Assembly (NCBI RefSeq): GCF_947623445.1
Contig: NC_135240.1
Coordinates: forward strand, 7,192,001 to 7,256,000
DNA: 64,000 nt
Source: Clavelina lepadiformis
Lineage: Eukaryota > Chordata > Ascidiacea > Aplousobranchia > Clavelinidae
Reading direction: 5' to 3'
Shown here: positions 12,545-36,894 of the stretch, piece after piece
Layout: the number at the start of each line of letters is the position of its first letter
Numbering within the stretch: the first letter of the stretch is position 1
Notes under the pieces: model-generated
The model's database searches: none
Seen by the model: only the letters and a program-made list of their open reading frames with translations
Told to the model about the DNA's origin: nothing
Program-made: the position numbers and the translations under genes

Positions 12545-15500
12545 CTTAGTTCAGTAGATCTCCTAAGTTTACAAGCTCTAAACTAAACCTGTCAAAAAAT
12601 TGTTGCTAAATATTGGTCCTAAACATAACAGTGATGCAGTTGTTTTGTCTGCTAATGGTCGAACCTCAATGTGAATGCAGTGATCTCTTGGGATTTCTCG
12701 TTTCAGGTGCTGACGTAAACCTTCTGTTTCGTCATTAGGTGTAATGGCTTGCTGGGAGAAATTATTTCGCGACTGAAATTGATACAACTGCAGAATAAAC
12801 TTAACGATTACGTAATCAACAACTTATAACAGTGTATTTAACATGTAGCTTTCAAATTGAATTAAGGGTATCTGTCGTAATCTTCCCAAAATAGAGTTAA
12901 CTTTTCCCCGGGGATCCTGGCGTGTGCTCTAATATGGCAAACTTAGACTGTGAAACTGAGTGTGTTTCGCGTTGTACGAGATATTGATTTTGTTTTAAGT
13001 CTTTATGGAATGTTCTGTATGGTTGATTAGCCCCAAATGTTTCGGAACCAGTCAAACTTACTTAGTTTTACAACTTACTCAAACTTTGAACAAAATTTCC
13101 ACGTTTTTAAGTATAGCTTTTAAAGTTCTTTACTTTTACAAATTTTGTAACGATATCCCAATGCTTTTGTTAGGATTGACTCTATCTTAAAAGATGCAAG
13201 AATGCACCTGATAAAAAAACTCGAGATCTTTCCTGGAATGCAACGACTATTCAACTTCTACTTGAAAGCCTGTTAGAACAGTTGTGCGATCATTCACTGT
13301 ATTTGCCATGTTCGTATCTGTATCTGCCTATGTATGACCAGATACCGCACAAATACCTCACTATTGACAATAATAAAACTTGACTCCCAACATCGATTCT
13401 TACTGACAAGAATATTTGCACTCAGATATGATGTAACAGAACTTGCCGGCACTGACGCAGAGAAATGTCATGAACATGACGTCATAGTTTTAAAGGATTA
13501 CATTGCCAAAGTGCTTGCTTGTTCTTCCATTCGAAATTTACTAAAAAGAAAATTCTAATGATGTAGATATCAGTTTGAAAAAATATTAATCTAGACGTTT
13601 TGTCATTCCCTAACTCCCTATGAATATGTAACCTATCTTCTTTGACCTATTTTATTCTTTTCAATCACACTCTAACCTAAGCAACTAAGAAAGACGTTGA
13701 AAGGACGACAACCAGTTGAAATACAACTTCTTTTCAGCGTATTCTTAACGAGATACACAGGAATTGAACCTCTACAGCCACGTCACTTGTCAGTTTTAAA
13801 TTAGGGCATGGCAAATGTCAGCTGTTTAACGCACTATGGTATTTATAGCTCCTTATCTTAGCCTTGCTCAAGCATTTCCAATCTCATGCAATGAACGCGA
13901 ACGTACTTTAGCCGCCCTTGGCATGTCTTCATGAAGCAAACAAACTAAATGGTTAATGGAAACGAATATTCAAAGACAACGCGATCTTTACATTTGCAAA
14001 AAGCAAGTAATTTTGTAAACTTAATATACTATTGGCGTTCAAGTAGCGCGTCACATTTTAATTCTGATTTCAGTAATGTCAGGTTGAATCAAAATAAAGT
14101 CTTTGTTACTTTTCATCGAGATTTTCAATGACATTGGAAGCTGTATAACTAACTTTTTATGTTTTTCTTGATACACACTTCGGTTTCTGCCGAATAGCTT
14201 ATCAACGATTTGCGACTTAGCTTCATAAAACTTTCCAACGTGGTAGATTGGTTTGAAACTTCACTTAGAGGCTAAACGTTATAAGCAGATGCCTAACTTC
14301 AATCCAAACATATTTTTCGTGTCATTTGACTTGGATTTGGTTGTACAGTTTTTTGTTCTTTAGGGTAGGGCAATACTGAAAATTAGCCGATTGTAAGATT
14401 TTGTGCTATGAATGAAGTTTGCAACTGTTGTACATCATGCACAGTAACTATCGCAAGAGGGCGCGATTAAGTAAAGATTCGGTGACATGGTTGAGTTGCA
14501 TCCGCATAAAGTTAAACATTGTGCAGTTGTGCACGAATTACTAAATATACTTTTTCCGGTAGGATTAAAACCTACAAAGTATAGACAAACATAAGTCTTT
14601 AGTTTTTATTTTTAATATTGTAAGCTTTGTGGTAGGCTACCTTTGCTATTTTAATGCGTTTTACTATAGCCCACCTGTTATACCTTTTTCGAGTAGGCTA
14701 ATTATATGTCACGCAGTATATTTTACCGTAGACACCTGTAGCGGGTTTTACGGAAATGTTGTGTTCGCTATTATTAAAAACTGTTTTCCTTTAGACACTT
14801 GAATTGTTGTAATGCGTGATAAATCAAAGTTAATTGTCAGTTTTTAATGGAAATATTTTTCTGCTTACTTCGTTGTCCTTAGCCTAATGTTGCCCTGGTA
14901 TTATCATCATCTCCTTACCTCTCGGAAAAATGTCATAGAATGGTAGATACGTAACTAGATTCTAACAAACGATCATCTTTTTCTTCGTTAAATGTCACAA
15001 AATAGAAAAATTAGATTTAAAATGAAAGGTGTAGAAATGGATTCTTCAACTGTTAGAAATCCTATTTCGTTTTTTGTATAAGTCACAATTTATTTCATTC
15101 CAAAGTTCTGGGCATCATTGATGAGTCACAATTCCCATCAAACAGATTGCTGACGGTAATAATTTCAAAGAAACTGATGCGATTTCGTTGCGAAGAAGCT
15201 AGCTGGAACTGAGGAATAACAAAATATAGGAATAACAAAGGCTCACGTGTTGTTATTATTTTCACAGTTGATGACGTAGAAATGTTACTCATGATGTGAT
15301 TGCTACAGCTGCTTACGTCTTACATCTAAGTAAGGACATAAACTGTATTTCTTTATTTTAAGTGTCTTTCCGTGCTCGATTAACCCTTTAAGTTTTGTTG
15401 TAATTGATTTGCGGACAGGCTTCTAAGTACTGCGGGCAATAGGATATCCAACCTATACTTGCTTTTTCTCTGAAAGACGACGCAACTTACCCCTAAGAGT

Positions 15501-16564
15501 GCCCATCTTCGCCATTTTGGCACAAAACGCTGATTTATAAACCCTATTAGACGAAAAGAGTTATATGCGCTTAAAATTCTGTCTCCAAAGCATGTTGAAG
15601 TTTTAGCTTGTGTAATGTATTTGCAATTAGATATAATTTACACCATGGCTGGTTTGTTACCGCCTTAATTGAAATATTTTTTCAAGTTTTACTGTGCTAC
15701 TAATGCACTTGTATTAAGTGGATAATCACGAGGTGAACGCTTCCAAAACTATTTAAATCACGTCTCAGTTTTGTGGTTAATAAAACTAAAATTGCTCTTA
15801 ATTATCCCTCTCACCGAAGTGAATCGATCGTCAAGTGTTGCCACAAAATTCTGTTTTCGTTTTTCATGGTTTTGTACCGAAGTGTTTTATAGAGCTTGTT
15901 GGAAAGGTTAATTGATTCAAAAAAACATACGCCAAAATCACCTTGTTGATTTATCAGAATTGTCATTTGCTTTTCTAAAGATTTCACGGTCCTGAACATT
16001 TTTCTGTTCCGACGAAGTTTTTCGATATGTACTCTATCCAAGTTAGTTGTAATAGACATGACAAGACAGACAGTCGTTTAATTTTATAGATTTCGTTTTA
16101 TTTGTCTCGGTTCTCAAGCGTCAAACAAACCCAGACAGTATAAAAACTAAGAAAAATGTGCAAAACAGCTTCATTTGGCATATCACGCCAGAAGTCTTAC
16201 GCAATTTGTTTTGATATAAGCTATAACGATACTACTACCGAAAATCACGTTTCCACATTCTTCATTCACAAAACTGCATAAAACAACGAATAGGAAACAT
16301 AGCGCTTGCGAATAAAGGCATGACGTAAAAATTATCATCTAAATAAATAGGCACTGGATTGATTGTGTACAACAATAAATTAGTAAAACAAATAACATTA
16401 AGCTGTGTTGGTAAACACGGTTAACTAATATATAAAAGCATTGCATAATGTTTGTCTTTCTAAACCTTTTTCAACGTATATCGTTTGTACAGTATTAGGC
16501 TTCATAAAACGCATTCATTAGCTTTGCTGGCTAGACGTTGGCATGCTATGATTGCAGTATCATG
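12545..16564. other. Intergenic, no recognised gene
   Basis: About 4 kb upstream of the myomesin-like start codon and downstream of the minus-strand astacin gene. It should include the myomesin promoter, but I could not pin one down. A minus-strand frame at 16059-15811 is discussed as a finding; nothing else here supports a gene. Confidence 0.5.
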
Positions 16565-18800
<2,236 letters not shown>

Positions 18801-18862
18801 TTCAGCGTTTATAATTCTACGTAAACTTCAAGATCTGAATGTAAATGATCAAGTACGTTAGG

Positions 18863-18870
18863 TATTTATA
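18863..18870 (-). promoter_or_regulatory. TATA box of the minus-strand astacin gene
   Basis: TATAAATA on the minus strand, 63 bases before the start codon at 18800. This implies a start site near 18838 and a 5' UTR of only about 40 bases. Confidence 0.55.
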
Positions 18871-21800
18871 TCAAATTTATACCTTAACCCAACCGGTACT
18901 GCTGACGTAGATGGTGACCTCACCGATACGTCACGAATGACAACGCTAAGACATTGCGGTTAATCAAAACAGGTTTCACGCGCGTTAGTTTAGCTTTGAT
19001 GGAAATTTGATTTCTGTTTTTACGATGTTTAAACTTGCTACGGGGTTTTCTAAGTTAATTCAATTTTAGGTAATGAGATTTAAATAGTATTAAGCGGTTG
19101 TTCTAAAGCCGCAATTTTACCGCACACAAACTAAGTAGCTAAATCCGTAAGTAGCTAAATCCGTCCATCGCCATCCGTTTTATCGTTTTCTCTCATACAC
19201 GATCAAGTTTTTTTGCTGCCAAATCACCTTGTTGCCGAATGACTTATATATTAATTCTAAATAAAGGTCAAATTATTTTTTAAAATCAAACTTTGGTGAG
19301 ACGTAATCCAAAAATACGACCTTAATGATGGAGTAGGCTATTATTTTCGTTTTCATGCAGCAACAAAATTTTTTTATTTTCTCTAAACAAATTTCTCTTT
19401 GTCGTCAGATCCTAAATAAGTTAGACGTGTTTTACGTGTCTAAGGGATGTTTTTATGAACATATGCCTTTACTTTTATATTCCCTGCAACAGCGAAAATC
19501 GTTCTGCCAAAAACACGTAAGCTACACATCTCTGGCACCTGCCATACGAGACAACGTGATCTCTTGACACAAAACTCCTTAAATATAGAGACAACCTTGT
19601 TATGATATATGCAACCATTTTTCTAATAAAGCACTCTTTTCTCAACGATCCCAAGCAGAAAAAAACAAAAAGAATGTCGGCTTGAAAGTGCGGAGTGGCC
19701 GGTTTAGCCTGATTTGGTATATATAAATGGCCTGAGGAAATTTGCAAAATTCTGACGTCACGTGACTTAAACGGAAGAAAGTTAGAAACCTGCTTTTGAC
19801 ATATTTCTTATTCTGAAACGGAGGCTGTACTTACAAAATAACGAAATTTGATACGAGGAAAAAAACATTTTTAGTTGAGCTACTTTTTCATTGGCAGTGA
19901 CGACTTTTATTCACGACTGAACACGTAACTGCCAACAGACATTTTGGTTTATACAGAACTCGTAGACCTATACTTTGGGTAAATATTAGTACATCAAAAG
20001 CTAACTTAGGCTACACTTTAAAATTTTTGTTTCCATAAAATTTTGTCTCCTGCATTAGAAAGCATGCAGAAGCGATAGTGGACTAAACACAGCAAGATTG
20101 TGTTCATTCATATACTCGTATACTATTTTAATATTCGATAAACTACGTTAAATTTGAACAGGTGCGATTTTGAAGGCAAATCAAGAGTTTACTAACTTGT
20201 AACCGCATAAGTCGTTAAAATCGATTGACGTCCGCATGCGGTTTAGGCTTGTAAGTAACAGATTAAGTTTAGGTGTGTCACCCAGCACTTGATAAAGTCG
20301 ATTAAAGATTTGCAAACGTTGGCAATTATACGTGTGATGAAGGATTTTCTTCTAATTGAATTTAGGAAATATAAACAACCAACCAACGTATGAGTCATTG
20401 TCCATCCGTGCAGCTATACTCTTAGTGCAATGTAACATTGGGTTAAGATAATTTTTTTTCGTTTCTGAAAACGTCATGTTATCACTTCATTTGTTTGAGA
20501 CGAGTTCCCACAGCTGTAAAACCAAAGTTTGCAGCTTTGCTATGGGGAAATCCCCAGTACGGTCAAGCCAGAGAAGTGAACGCAGTTTTCGTGATAGGCC
20601 ATGTGTAGACATTTCTGCAACTGTACACAAACACGTGATACATATGGCATTTTTGTGAGCTGACCTTTTATGGAACAGGATATCGATTGCCATGAAAAGG
20701 TTTGTGTTTCCCGCGAAATGCCATTAACGACTTTAGGTTTTGTGTCATAATCACAAACTGCACCTAACTGGCACAAAGGGTTTTACGTGTGTGGTGTGCA
20801 CTGTACATAATAGCAACCGGTTGGTGATAAATAAGCCTAAAGGCTTTAAGATAACGTAAACACGTCACTACCCGATACGCAAAACCACGTAAATCTAAGC
20901 AATCGCGGACAGCAAATAACATCCCGAATTACTTTAACCACGGTTGCCGTGAAATTTATTGGCCTTTCACGTAACATGTTACTGGTTTTTATTTCAATTG
21001 AAATTATTTTTTTGAAGACGATTTTACATGGGTAAAATTCTGGGACAATTTATCTGCAAAATCTTTCGTTAAGACCTTATCATTAAAAGATTATGAACAA
21101 ATCTTGTGTTTTCTATCAACACTGCGACGTCCTCTAGTCATTTCTTTGGCATTTTATCACTTTTCTTATTTGTCACGGCCCAGGGCCTTAAATTAACTTC
21201 GGGTTGCGTTTTCATATGGGGTGCTTATTAATCTGAAGCGTGTTTAATTTAATAGTTTTCTGTTATAATAAGTAAATAAACCGTAGTTTAAGCATTTTCA
21301 AATTTTGCGGCAGGACAGTTTGGCTAAAATATGCTTAAAGCCTATGGGATTATCACGTCCAAAAGCGGTACCAGTTGCTCGAAGGAAAGTATAAAAGTCG
21401 TGAACTTGGCGCCTGAAGCGTTTGTTTTTCTTTTTTCAGTTTTGTGTTTGTCGAACTCAGCACCTCCACCCAGTGTTGCAGTTACTTGAGTTAGTTTATG
21501 ACAGCCGAGACGGCAAAAAATGAAGCTTTTTATAACAAAATGGAATATTATGTTACTTATTACTCTTTTCTAAAAAAAATATCATACAGACCTATCTGAA
21601 GACAACCATGACGTTATATATAATAGACACAACGCATTGTGTGATGTCAGGAAAATTTTTAAGTTAAAGTAAATCCATTAACTTGAATTGACTTCAATCA
21701 AGTCACAGCTTAAATTGACTCGAATCAGAATAAATGACTTTGTTACAACACTCCCATGCAGAAAATTTACATGAAAGGGTTTTTGCGATGTCGCGTGACA

Positions 21801-22858
21801 TACCAGCAGTTAAACCTAAAGCCTCCTTCTGAGATCCACAGAAAAGTATATCATGTATTAGCCAATTCACGAAATAACTAGAATATTTGTTAATAATTTC
21901 AAACTGCATAATACTTTTCAAATAACCCAACGGGATATCATTAGTCCCATCTGCAGGCTATAGACACACTACCATCTACCATACTTCAACAATCAAGAAG
22001 AAAGTAGATAACACCTGCCAATACCCTAAGCTAGTCAATGAGACATATGCCAAAAGAAAACATACAGTAGCTCCTCAAGTACTATAGTACTTAGCTAAAT
22101 TCGAACCCATCAACTTGGTTCGCCATTTGTCGTATTAAACGCTGTGCTATACTATATTTATAATTTTTAACATCATATTGTGCAAATCTTTAGAGCGCTA
22201 AGCACAATGCTGACACCAACGTTCGTAAGAAACAGTGGAAGCAGGGATGGGGAATGACCTGGACTAGGAAAAAATCATTATCACTTATTTTGGTCAAGGT
22301 TTCCTTTTGCTTTGTGCGCATGCAATGTGATGTGCGTTTTTACAATAAAGTCGGAAATCATTTCTTCCTGTAGTTACGTAATGGGACGCATCTCTACCGT
22401 CAGAAAATGTTAGCTTGACTAAGTGATGATTTGTCATGTTTACGACACACAACAAAATACGTCAGTAGCAAGTAATAGCCAATGATTGTGTGACACAATG
22501 TACTGTAATCATCATCAAGACTAGTTTCAAGCAAACAGGAGCGGACATAGCAGTTTTCACAAACAGCTTTTTCTCAAATAACAACGTTAACAAAGAAATC
22601 TATGCAAGCACTTTATATTACATATCAATAAGTCCGAAACGTTTTTGTTCGTAACATAGTTTGAATACTGCTATTGCGAGTTTAGTGGTGGCCCTATGAT
22701 GTTCCCAATACATTGACAAATGTCTGACTATCACTTCTGCGAAAAGCGAATATTATTTGCACTTGGTGATACAGTAATAAAGTTCTCATGTTCATTAACT
22801 CATTAAGTAAATAATGGGACAAAGCAGCACACAAACAGAAATGAAATAACTAAAACGA
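18871..22858. other. Intergenic, no recognised gene
   Basis: About 4 kb between the astacin gene promoter and the poly(A) signal of the ShKT-trypsin gene. The frames here are short, lack domain motifs and have no consistent splice borders. I see no RNA gene or element with clear ends. Confidence 0.5.
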
Positions 22859-22864
22859 TTTATT
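22859..22864 (-). other. Poly(A) signal, ShKT-trypsin gene
   Basis: AATAAA on the minus strand about 245 bases past the stop codon at 23110. It is the nearest canonical hexamer I found, so it is the best candidate 3' end. Confidence 0.4.
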
Positions 22865-23109
22865 TAACTCACATTTTTACTTCAAAGAAAAGATACATGT
22901 CCATTTCATAACATAAAATATAATAATACACAATAATTATTATTAGGCCTACGTATAAATATAATAAAGGAGTTACGGTAATAAATTAAGTTAATTAACA
23001 AAGTTAAAAAAAACACATTACAAAACTAAAAAACAACATTTGTTTCCAATTTCGATCAAATCTTTAAGCCGTTCTTTGCAGTATTCGTTTTTGGTTCTAC
23101 AAGTGAAAG

Positions 23110-25396
<2,287 letters not shown>

Positions 25397-25506
25397 AGTA
25401 GCACTTAACCTTTTAATTTTTTTGTGAATTCAACAAAACTTATACAGTTTTAATATTTCTCTTTGATTCGATCTTCAAATTATGATGGTTGTTTGAAAAC
25501 GTTTTT

Positions 25507-25514
25507 CTTTTATA
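25507..25514 (-). promoter_or_regulatory. TATA box of the ShKT-trypsin gene
   Basis: TATAAAAG on the minus strand within CCTATAAAAG, 111 bases upstream of the start codon at 25396. It is near-consensus and oriented towards the gene. Confidence 0.55.
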
Positions 25515-28500
25515 GGCGCTTGGTCGTGTAGAATGAAGGCGATGACTATGACACGAAACTTGCTAAAACGAAATTCCCCAATGGTTGGCGGAAATGAGAT
25601 ATTAATTGGTTAAACGTGAAGTTTGTTAACATGTTTCACGCACAACAAAGCACTAGCCCATTGAGATTTACATATTGCAGGTAGTAGAATGATATATGAC
25701 AATTTAAAAAAAATATAGTTTAAACATAAAAAACAATTTTTTATGTATCATTTTATATGTTATATAATGCAACAATTAAATATTTCGTTAAAACAGCAAA
25801 AGCAGGATCTACCTTATACATATAAAACTATGCAGTTTTCGTTGGTCACGTATAACTGTGTGCGTAAACATATGTCGTTATTTCGATTATGACTTTGTTT
25901 CGACTGAGATGGGAATTTTTCGTAATAACATAATTAACCTAATATGTTATCACGGTTTTTTCTTGCGTCGTCAGTTGGGTCATGTCACCTACTTGGTTGT
26001 ACTTTATACGCAGAATGAAACCCCCTATCCATGATAATTAATAATGAATTTTCGAATCTACTATAGGGCTGTCGAAACAGGCGTTTGTGCTTGGTATTGA
26101 CGTATTGTAGAGTCTACTGTATTACTTAATATGAAAATATTGCCTTGTCACCGAAGTTTTGCGATGACGGTGCATGTAGGTAAAACGATTTTCGGCCGTC
26201 AACTAATTTCCGCAAACCATTAATATTGATAATATTTTCAAACGTAGAAATACGTCATACACTTGTAATGTATTACGTCTTGGGTCAATTAGCTCAAGTT
26301 TCTAGGAGGGTTTACACGAGATGACAACCGTTTATGCAAATTGCTGTTGGGTGATTGATAAAAGTTTGCCGAATTGTTTTTTGTCCTTGAAATTCAGAAT
26401 TTCTTTACCCTCCAAATAGATCTGTCGGTTTCATTGACATTATGTAACTCTTGTTTATTTCATTGAGGACCGTACCTCAATCATTCTATTAATCCTACGT
26501 AATGATCTTTATTTTTTATTACCATCTTTCTTCTATATGTTTGAGCTTTAATGAGGGAAAATTAGTTTGATTGTAAATAACTGAATTTGCTTTCCTTCGA
26601 GAAATATTGATAATAATGATCGAGGACATACAATGGATTCACGAAAGAAGCCAACATATCAAGTTTTATAGGGTCACCGCTAACACAAACAAACATTAGC
26701 TGTGATTCCTTAAAACCGGGTATCAATACTAGGACATCTTCTCGATCAAATCAGTTATTAGTATACCTAGGCCTCGCTATCATTTTTACAAGCTTGGTGT
26801 GCCTAACTTTGACAAGGGCCAGTCAACAATACTATTGCAAGTGGCTTTCTATATACAGAGGAAAGACACCTAGAGAAGAAACAAAGAACTGACGATGGAA
26901 ACAGATCGTCTTTTGTTGGGTTCTGTTCAAAGAAAGCTTGGTTAGCTTAATTTTTTGCTTCCGAGGTATTTTGAGTTAACATATTTTTTTCTTGCATTGA
27001 TAAACCAACTTTTTTAGATCAAACTATCACTAAAAAACCGATAAAAGCTCGACCGACCCCGAATGTGATGATTTCCACGAAATGTTGAGCGGCATGCTTT
27101 AAGAAAATCTGTTAAACCAATCAGAGGCCAGATGAGTCGTTGTTTTACTGTTTGGAACTTACACGAGCAAATGGCGGGTTAAAAACTTCTAGATAGCATG
27201 CATAAGTTAAGCTAAAATGTTCTTGAGATGTGACTTTTTTGTCCCAAATTCTAGTCTTGTTTTTTGCGAACCCAAGAGTCTGAGATATTTTGTTTAGATT
27301 TTATAAAGCAACAGCATACTAAATTCACAAGCAAAATTTCAGGGAGCCACATGCAAGATATTTCGAATAATCCAGGTTTACACATTAAACTTTACATGAT
27401 TATATGCATCGTTCCTGTTTTCAAAATTTTCGTGAGCTTGTGCTAAAACCATTCTCGTCCATATGTCGTCTAACGTCCTAACATGCTCAGTTAAACTGCG
27501 GTTAGATGGCGTAGTACATAAAATTGGCGCAAATTAACATTTATTTGGAAAAGAAAAAGTAAGTTCGATTTTAAACAATGCAGTTTGGAATGCTTACCTG
27601 AGACAACGTTACTAGACTCATTAACACAAAAGTACTTTTTGTTAGTAAATAATTTAGGCCTATAGAAAAAAATGATGAGCACGGTTACTGTTGTATGAGT
27701 CGTTGTAAATACCGTTCTTCAATTATAATGGCGCTATACTGTGTTCAGCGTAATCTTCCAGAAGCATTGAGATGCCATGATGTGAATATTGTGTCGATCA
27801 CAACCACCGAACACAAAAAAACGAATGAAAAAAGCACAAAGTTAATAAGAAATTTCCAAAAGATTTTGCAACTATTTTACACAAATTTAAATTGCTACGC
27901 TTTGGAAGCGCTTTACTGCTAACGTATGGCTACCAAATTCACCTTACGTATACAATCGACAATTATGTCGTATTGGCATAAAACAATTCAGCTGCCATTT
28001 TCGATATGTATTCGCATGACCCGAATGTAATGATTAATCGTGAAACAATAAACCAGTTATTATGAGGCGGCATATCCTTTAATTGTGACGTGTTTGATCT
28101 AATGAGATCCGTAATAAGGACCAAACGTATTTAAAAAGTGAAAGATATAAATTATAAAAACGAGGACATGAAAATAAACCTGTCCAGTGCAGCTAAAAAC
28201 GATTTAGTTACACAGTTGAGGAGACGACAGTAAAGGATGTTGGAAGTGTCAGTACTCTAAGGAAAACGACTGTTATTTATTCATATAGGCCTATTGAGCA
28301 AAATCGAGTGATGGCATTCACGATTTAGCTACTGCACTGTCACTTGCCAACCTAAACTAATACCGTTTCTGTTTATTGAGTGCAAGCGACAGGGACAGGT
28401 TGACAGAAGGAAATTTCATTAACGCACACCACGAACAATAACACGCTAAAAGCGAACAGCGCTCTCATAAGAGTTATTTCAGTCACGACCTTATTCATGA

Positions 28501-30284
28501 CAAGATAAAAAGAGACGTCCCAAGATATACCACATTGTAGAGATGCATGACACAACCTTCCGTAAAAAAATTCCCAATAGTTATGTTAAGAAAAGCTAAT
28601 TACATATAGAGAGCGATAGACGACAGCGAACATTAATACATTGATTTCTATGAGAAACTTTAGGTCAAAGTTTGAAGTAACTTAACATTTACTTAAGTTT
28701 TGGCACAATTTTTAGAAGTTAACAAAAGTTTAAAATTTATCAAAACATGGCGTTGACGAAATAACAAAGATAAAGTTGACGGCAAACTATTTTACGTCAC
28801 CCGTACTTTTACGTCACCCTCTGATGCTAAAGCGAAACAGTTTTCTAAAGTTTTATAGATCACCGAATAATAGGGTTCAACAGGTTTTCAAAACGGTAGA
28901 GGAGAGAAATCTACGTGAGCCTATTACGATATCGCCTCAACAAGTGCACAGGCAAGCGATGTCGTATTTGGTATACAAAAGCTTAAATGAAAGAACAGTT
29001 AGGCTGTGGTTTACTCTAAAGGCTGGACATTACGCTTAAAATTTCATAAAATACCAGGCTTGACATGCTTATAAAAAAGCATGTATAGGCATTTTAATGG
29101 AATAGAAATCACTCAAACTGAACCGCATTTAAATGTATGCGGTGTGCTGACGTCACAACAGCGTTACCTCAATGGGCCTAATACCAACAACCGGAAGTAT
29201 TTGCGTGTTTTCAGTCAAACGTGGGAGAATCATAGGATATGACAATTAATGGATATGACAAATAGGTTCCATATCAAATCAACTTCTACATTTCGTTACA
29301 ATTTAGGGGTAACGAGACGTAACAACAAAATGTGGAGCAATTAATTCCGTCTGGATCTTTGTCTAGAAGCAGCTAAGCCTGCCTGTTAGCCAGTCCTGTT
29401 AGACTGGTTGAGGAAGTTTTCTTCCGTCTGCCCAGCCCTCGACCAAAAATATGCCAAAATCGTGACAATAATATTTAATCGCTGTTACATAAGACAACAT
29501 TCTTCACATAAAGGTTGCCCTGCAGGACTGACCTTTGACATTTTCCGGACAAGGGACGAATTATTGAACTGGCATTGAACCGATTATGACATAACATAAA
29601 AACTACAAATCACAATTATTGCCATTACCGGTATAAATGTATAATTTTTGGAGTTATTAATTTTTAAAAGCAAAGTGAGCTACGCGAAGTTGTAATGAAT
29701 TACTTCTTATTTCGTGCCAATTGTAACAATTCCAAACGATCAAAACTTCAACTTCAGTTAAACAAAATATTATTGTTAACTGTCACTTTGTAACGCTGTC
29801 ATTATGAGCTTGACATTAGGTGTGGAACATATTAAAAGCCTCGCCCCGATTAATGCCAATCCGCAAACGCAACGTAATTGGGTTCTAATTACAAGGAAAT
29901 ATAGGGCTTTCAAGCAGAGCACAATAATCGTTTGTATTTTGCCATTGGCTGGCGTCATGGATGTTTGTTCCGTATAAAATTAAGGTAAAGGTGTGTTTTA
30001 AATTGCGTCATAATTTTAATGTCCACGTATAAAATGACGTTTAGCTTTTCTCATGTTAATCTACCGTTTGTCGTATTGATTTATTTCGTAAATATTCCAA
30101 GATCCCATATTAGCGGGCAACACATGAAGTGTGCCGTGTGCTCACGCATGTCTTATAAGTCAGATTTCAGATGTACAAATGTAACTTCACAAAAGTCAGA
30201 TAAAGAATTAGCTTAGAAATCTATTCTAGCATGATGAATAGGCAAAGGTGCGGAAAATGAAAACGCAAACACAGCTTAAATTAG
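25515..30284. other. Intergenic region between divergent protease genes
   Basis: About 5 kb between the minus-strand ShKT-trypsin promoter and the start of the duplicated block. I see no domain-bearing exon. One minus-strand signal-peptide-like frame (28468-28373) is listed as a finding. Confidence 0.5.
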
Positions 30285-30893
30285 ATAACCTTTCTTGTTT
30301 GTAGCAATACTGTAGACGAAAAGGATATAGCTCAGCTAAATACGGCTGACGTGTTTTTATTTTAAACTATCTCATGACATATGCACCTAAGTTGCCTTAT
30401 GAATCCATATCTTATCAAAAAATGCAAGTTGTGAATCATTTTCAGTCGAACTCTCTATTTATGCAACCAAGAAGGGAAAACGCCATACGCGGTAGTGTTA
30501 GCCATTTAAGGAAGATAGCCTGTACAAGTCCCATATAACCCACGGTCAAATTGCTTGCCATTGTCTTTTACCGAACACTAGATTTATCATAAATCCACGC
30601 GCAGGCATGAAATTTGTCAAATATACAAGAATGTTTTAGATTTACATGTTAGGCATTAATTTACGCCTTTGCGGTTCCAGATAAACCGTTTATTAAACTT
30701 TTTCAGGCTGAGAATTATATACGATTCCGGTAGTTCTTCTGAAATCCAATTCAGAGGATCGACAAAGGTCGCTTTCAGATAACAGCAAAAGGCTCAAAAC
30801 ACATCAGTACCTCACTGTGACGACTAAGCAACGTTTTGACCAAATAAGTGAATAATCCTTCATAAGTGGTGATTTAATAATAGCATTCACGGG

Positions 30894-30901
30894 TATTTAA
30901 G
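30894..30901 (+). promoter_or_regulatory. Putative TATA-like element, fusion gene 1
   Basis: TATTTAAG lies 159 bases before the start codon at 31053. It is conserved in copy 2 (40614-40621) together with the following run CTGACAAGACGTTACAAGC. Confidence 0.4.
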
Positions 30902-31052
30902 GAAAGTCTGACAAGACGTTACAAGCATTAGAGTCGGCAAGGTTTACTAAAAGTGACAACAGTCTGCAAGCTCTAAATTTTGGATTGTTACTGCACAGAA
31001 AAATAGCTTCGATTTAGTTTTAAAATTATACTTTGGATTTTGCAAAGACATC

Positions 31053-36737
<5,685 letters not shown>

Positions 36738-36888
36738 AATGCCAGGAAACAAACAACTAATGGAACAATTAATGGCTGTTTCTACAACAAATGCACCTCT
36801 AAGTTCTTCAAATGGAGTGCGAGGCAATTTTACCGAATTCAACTGGCGATGTATTATTCGATAACAGAATGTTTACGTCAATGCGCTA

Positions 36889-36894
36889 AATAAA
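36889..36894 (+). other. Poly(A) signal, fusion gene 1
   Basis: AATAAA 152 bases after the stop codon at 36737, at a plausible 3' UTR distance. Confidence 0.55.

Noticed and set aside
13740..13790. tRNA B-box-like GGTTCAATTCC on the minus strand
   Set aside because: The flanking bases do not form a proper T-arm and no acceptor stem or A-box could be matched.
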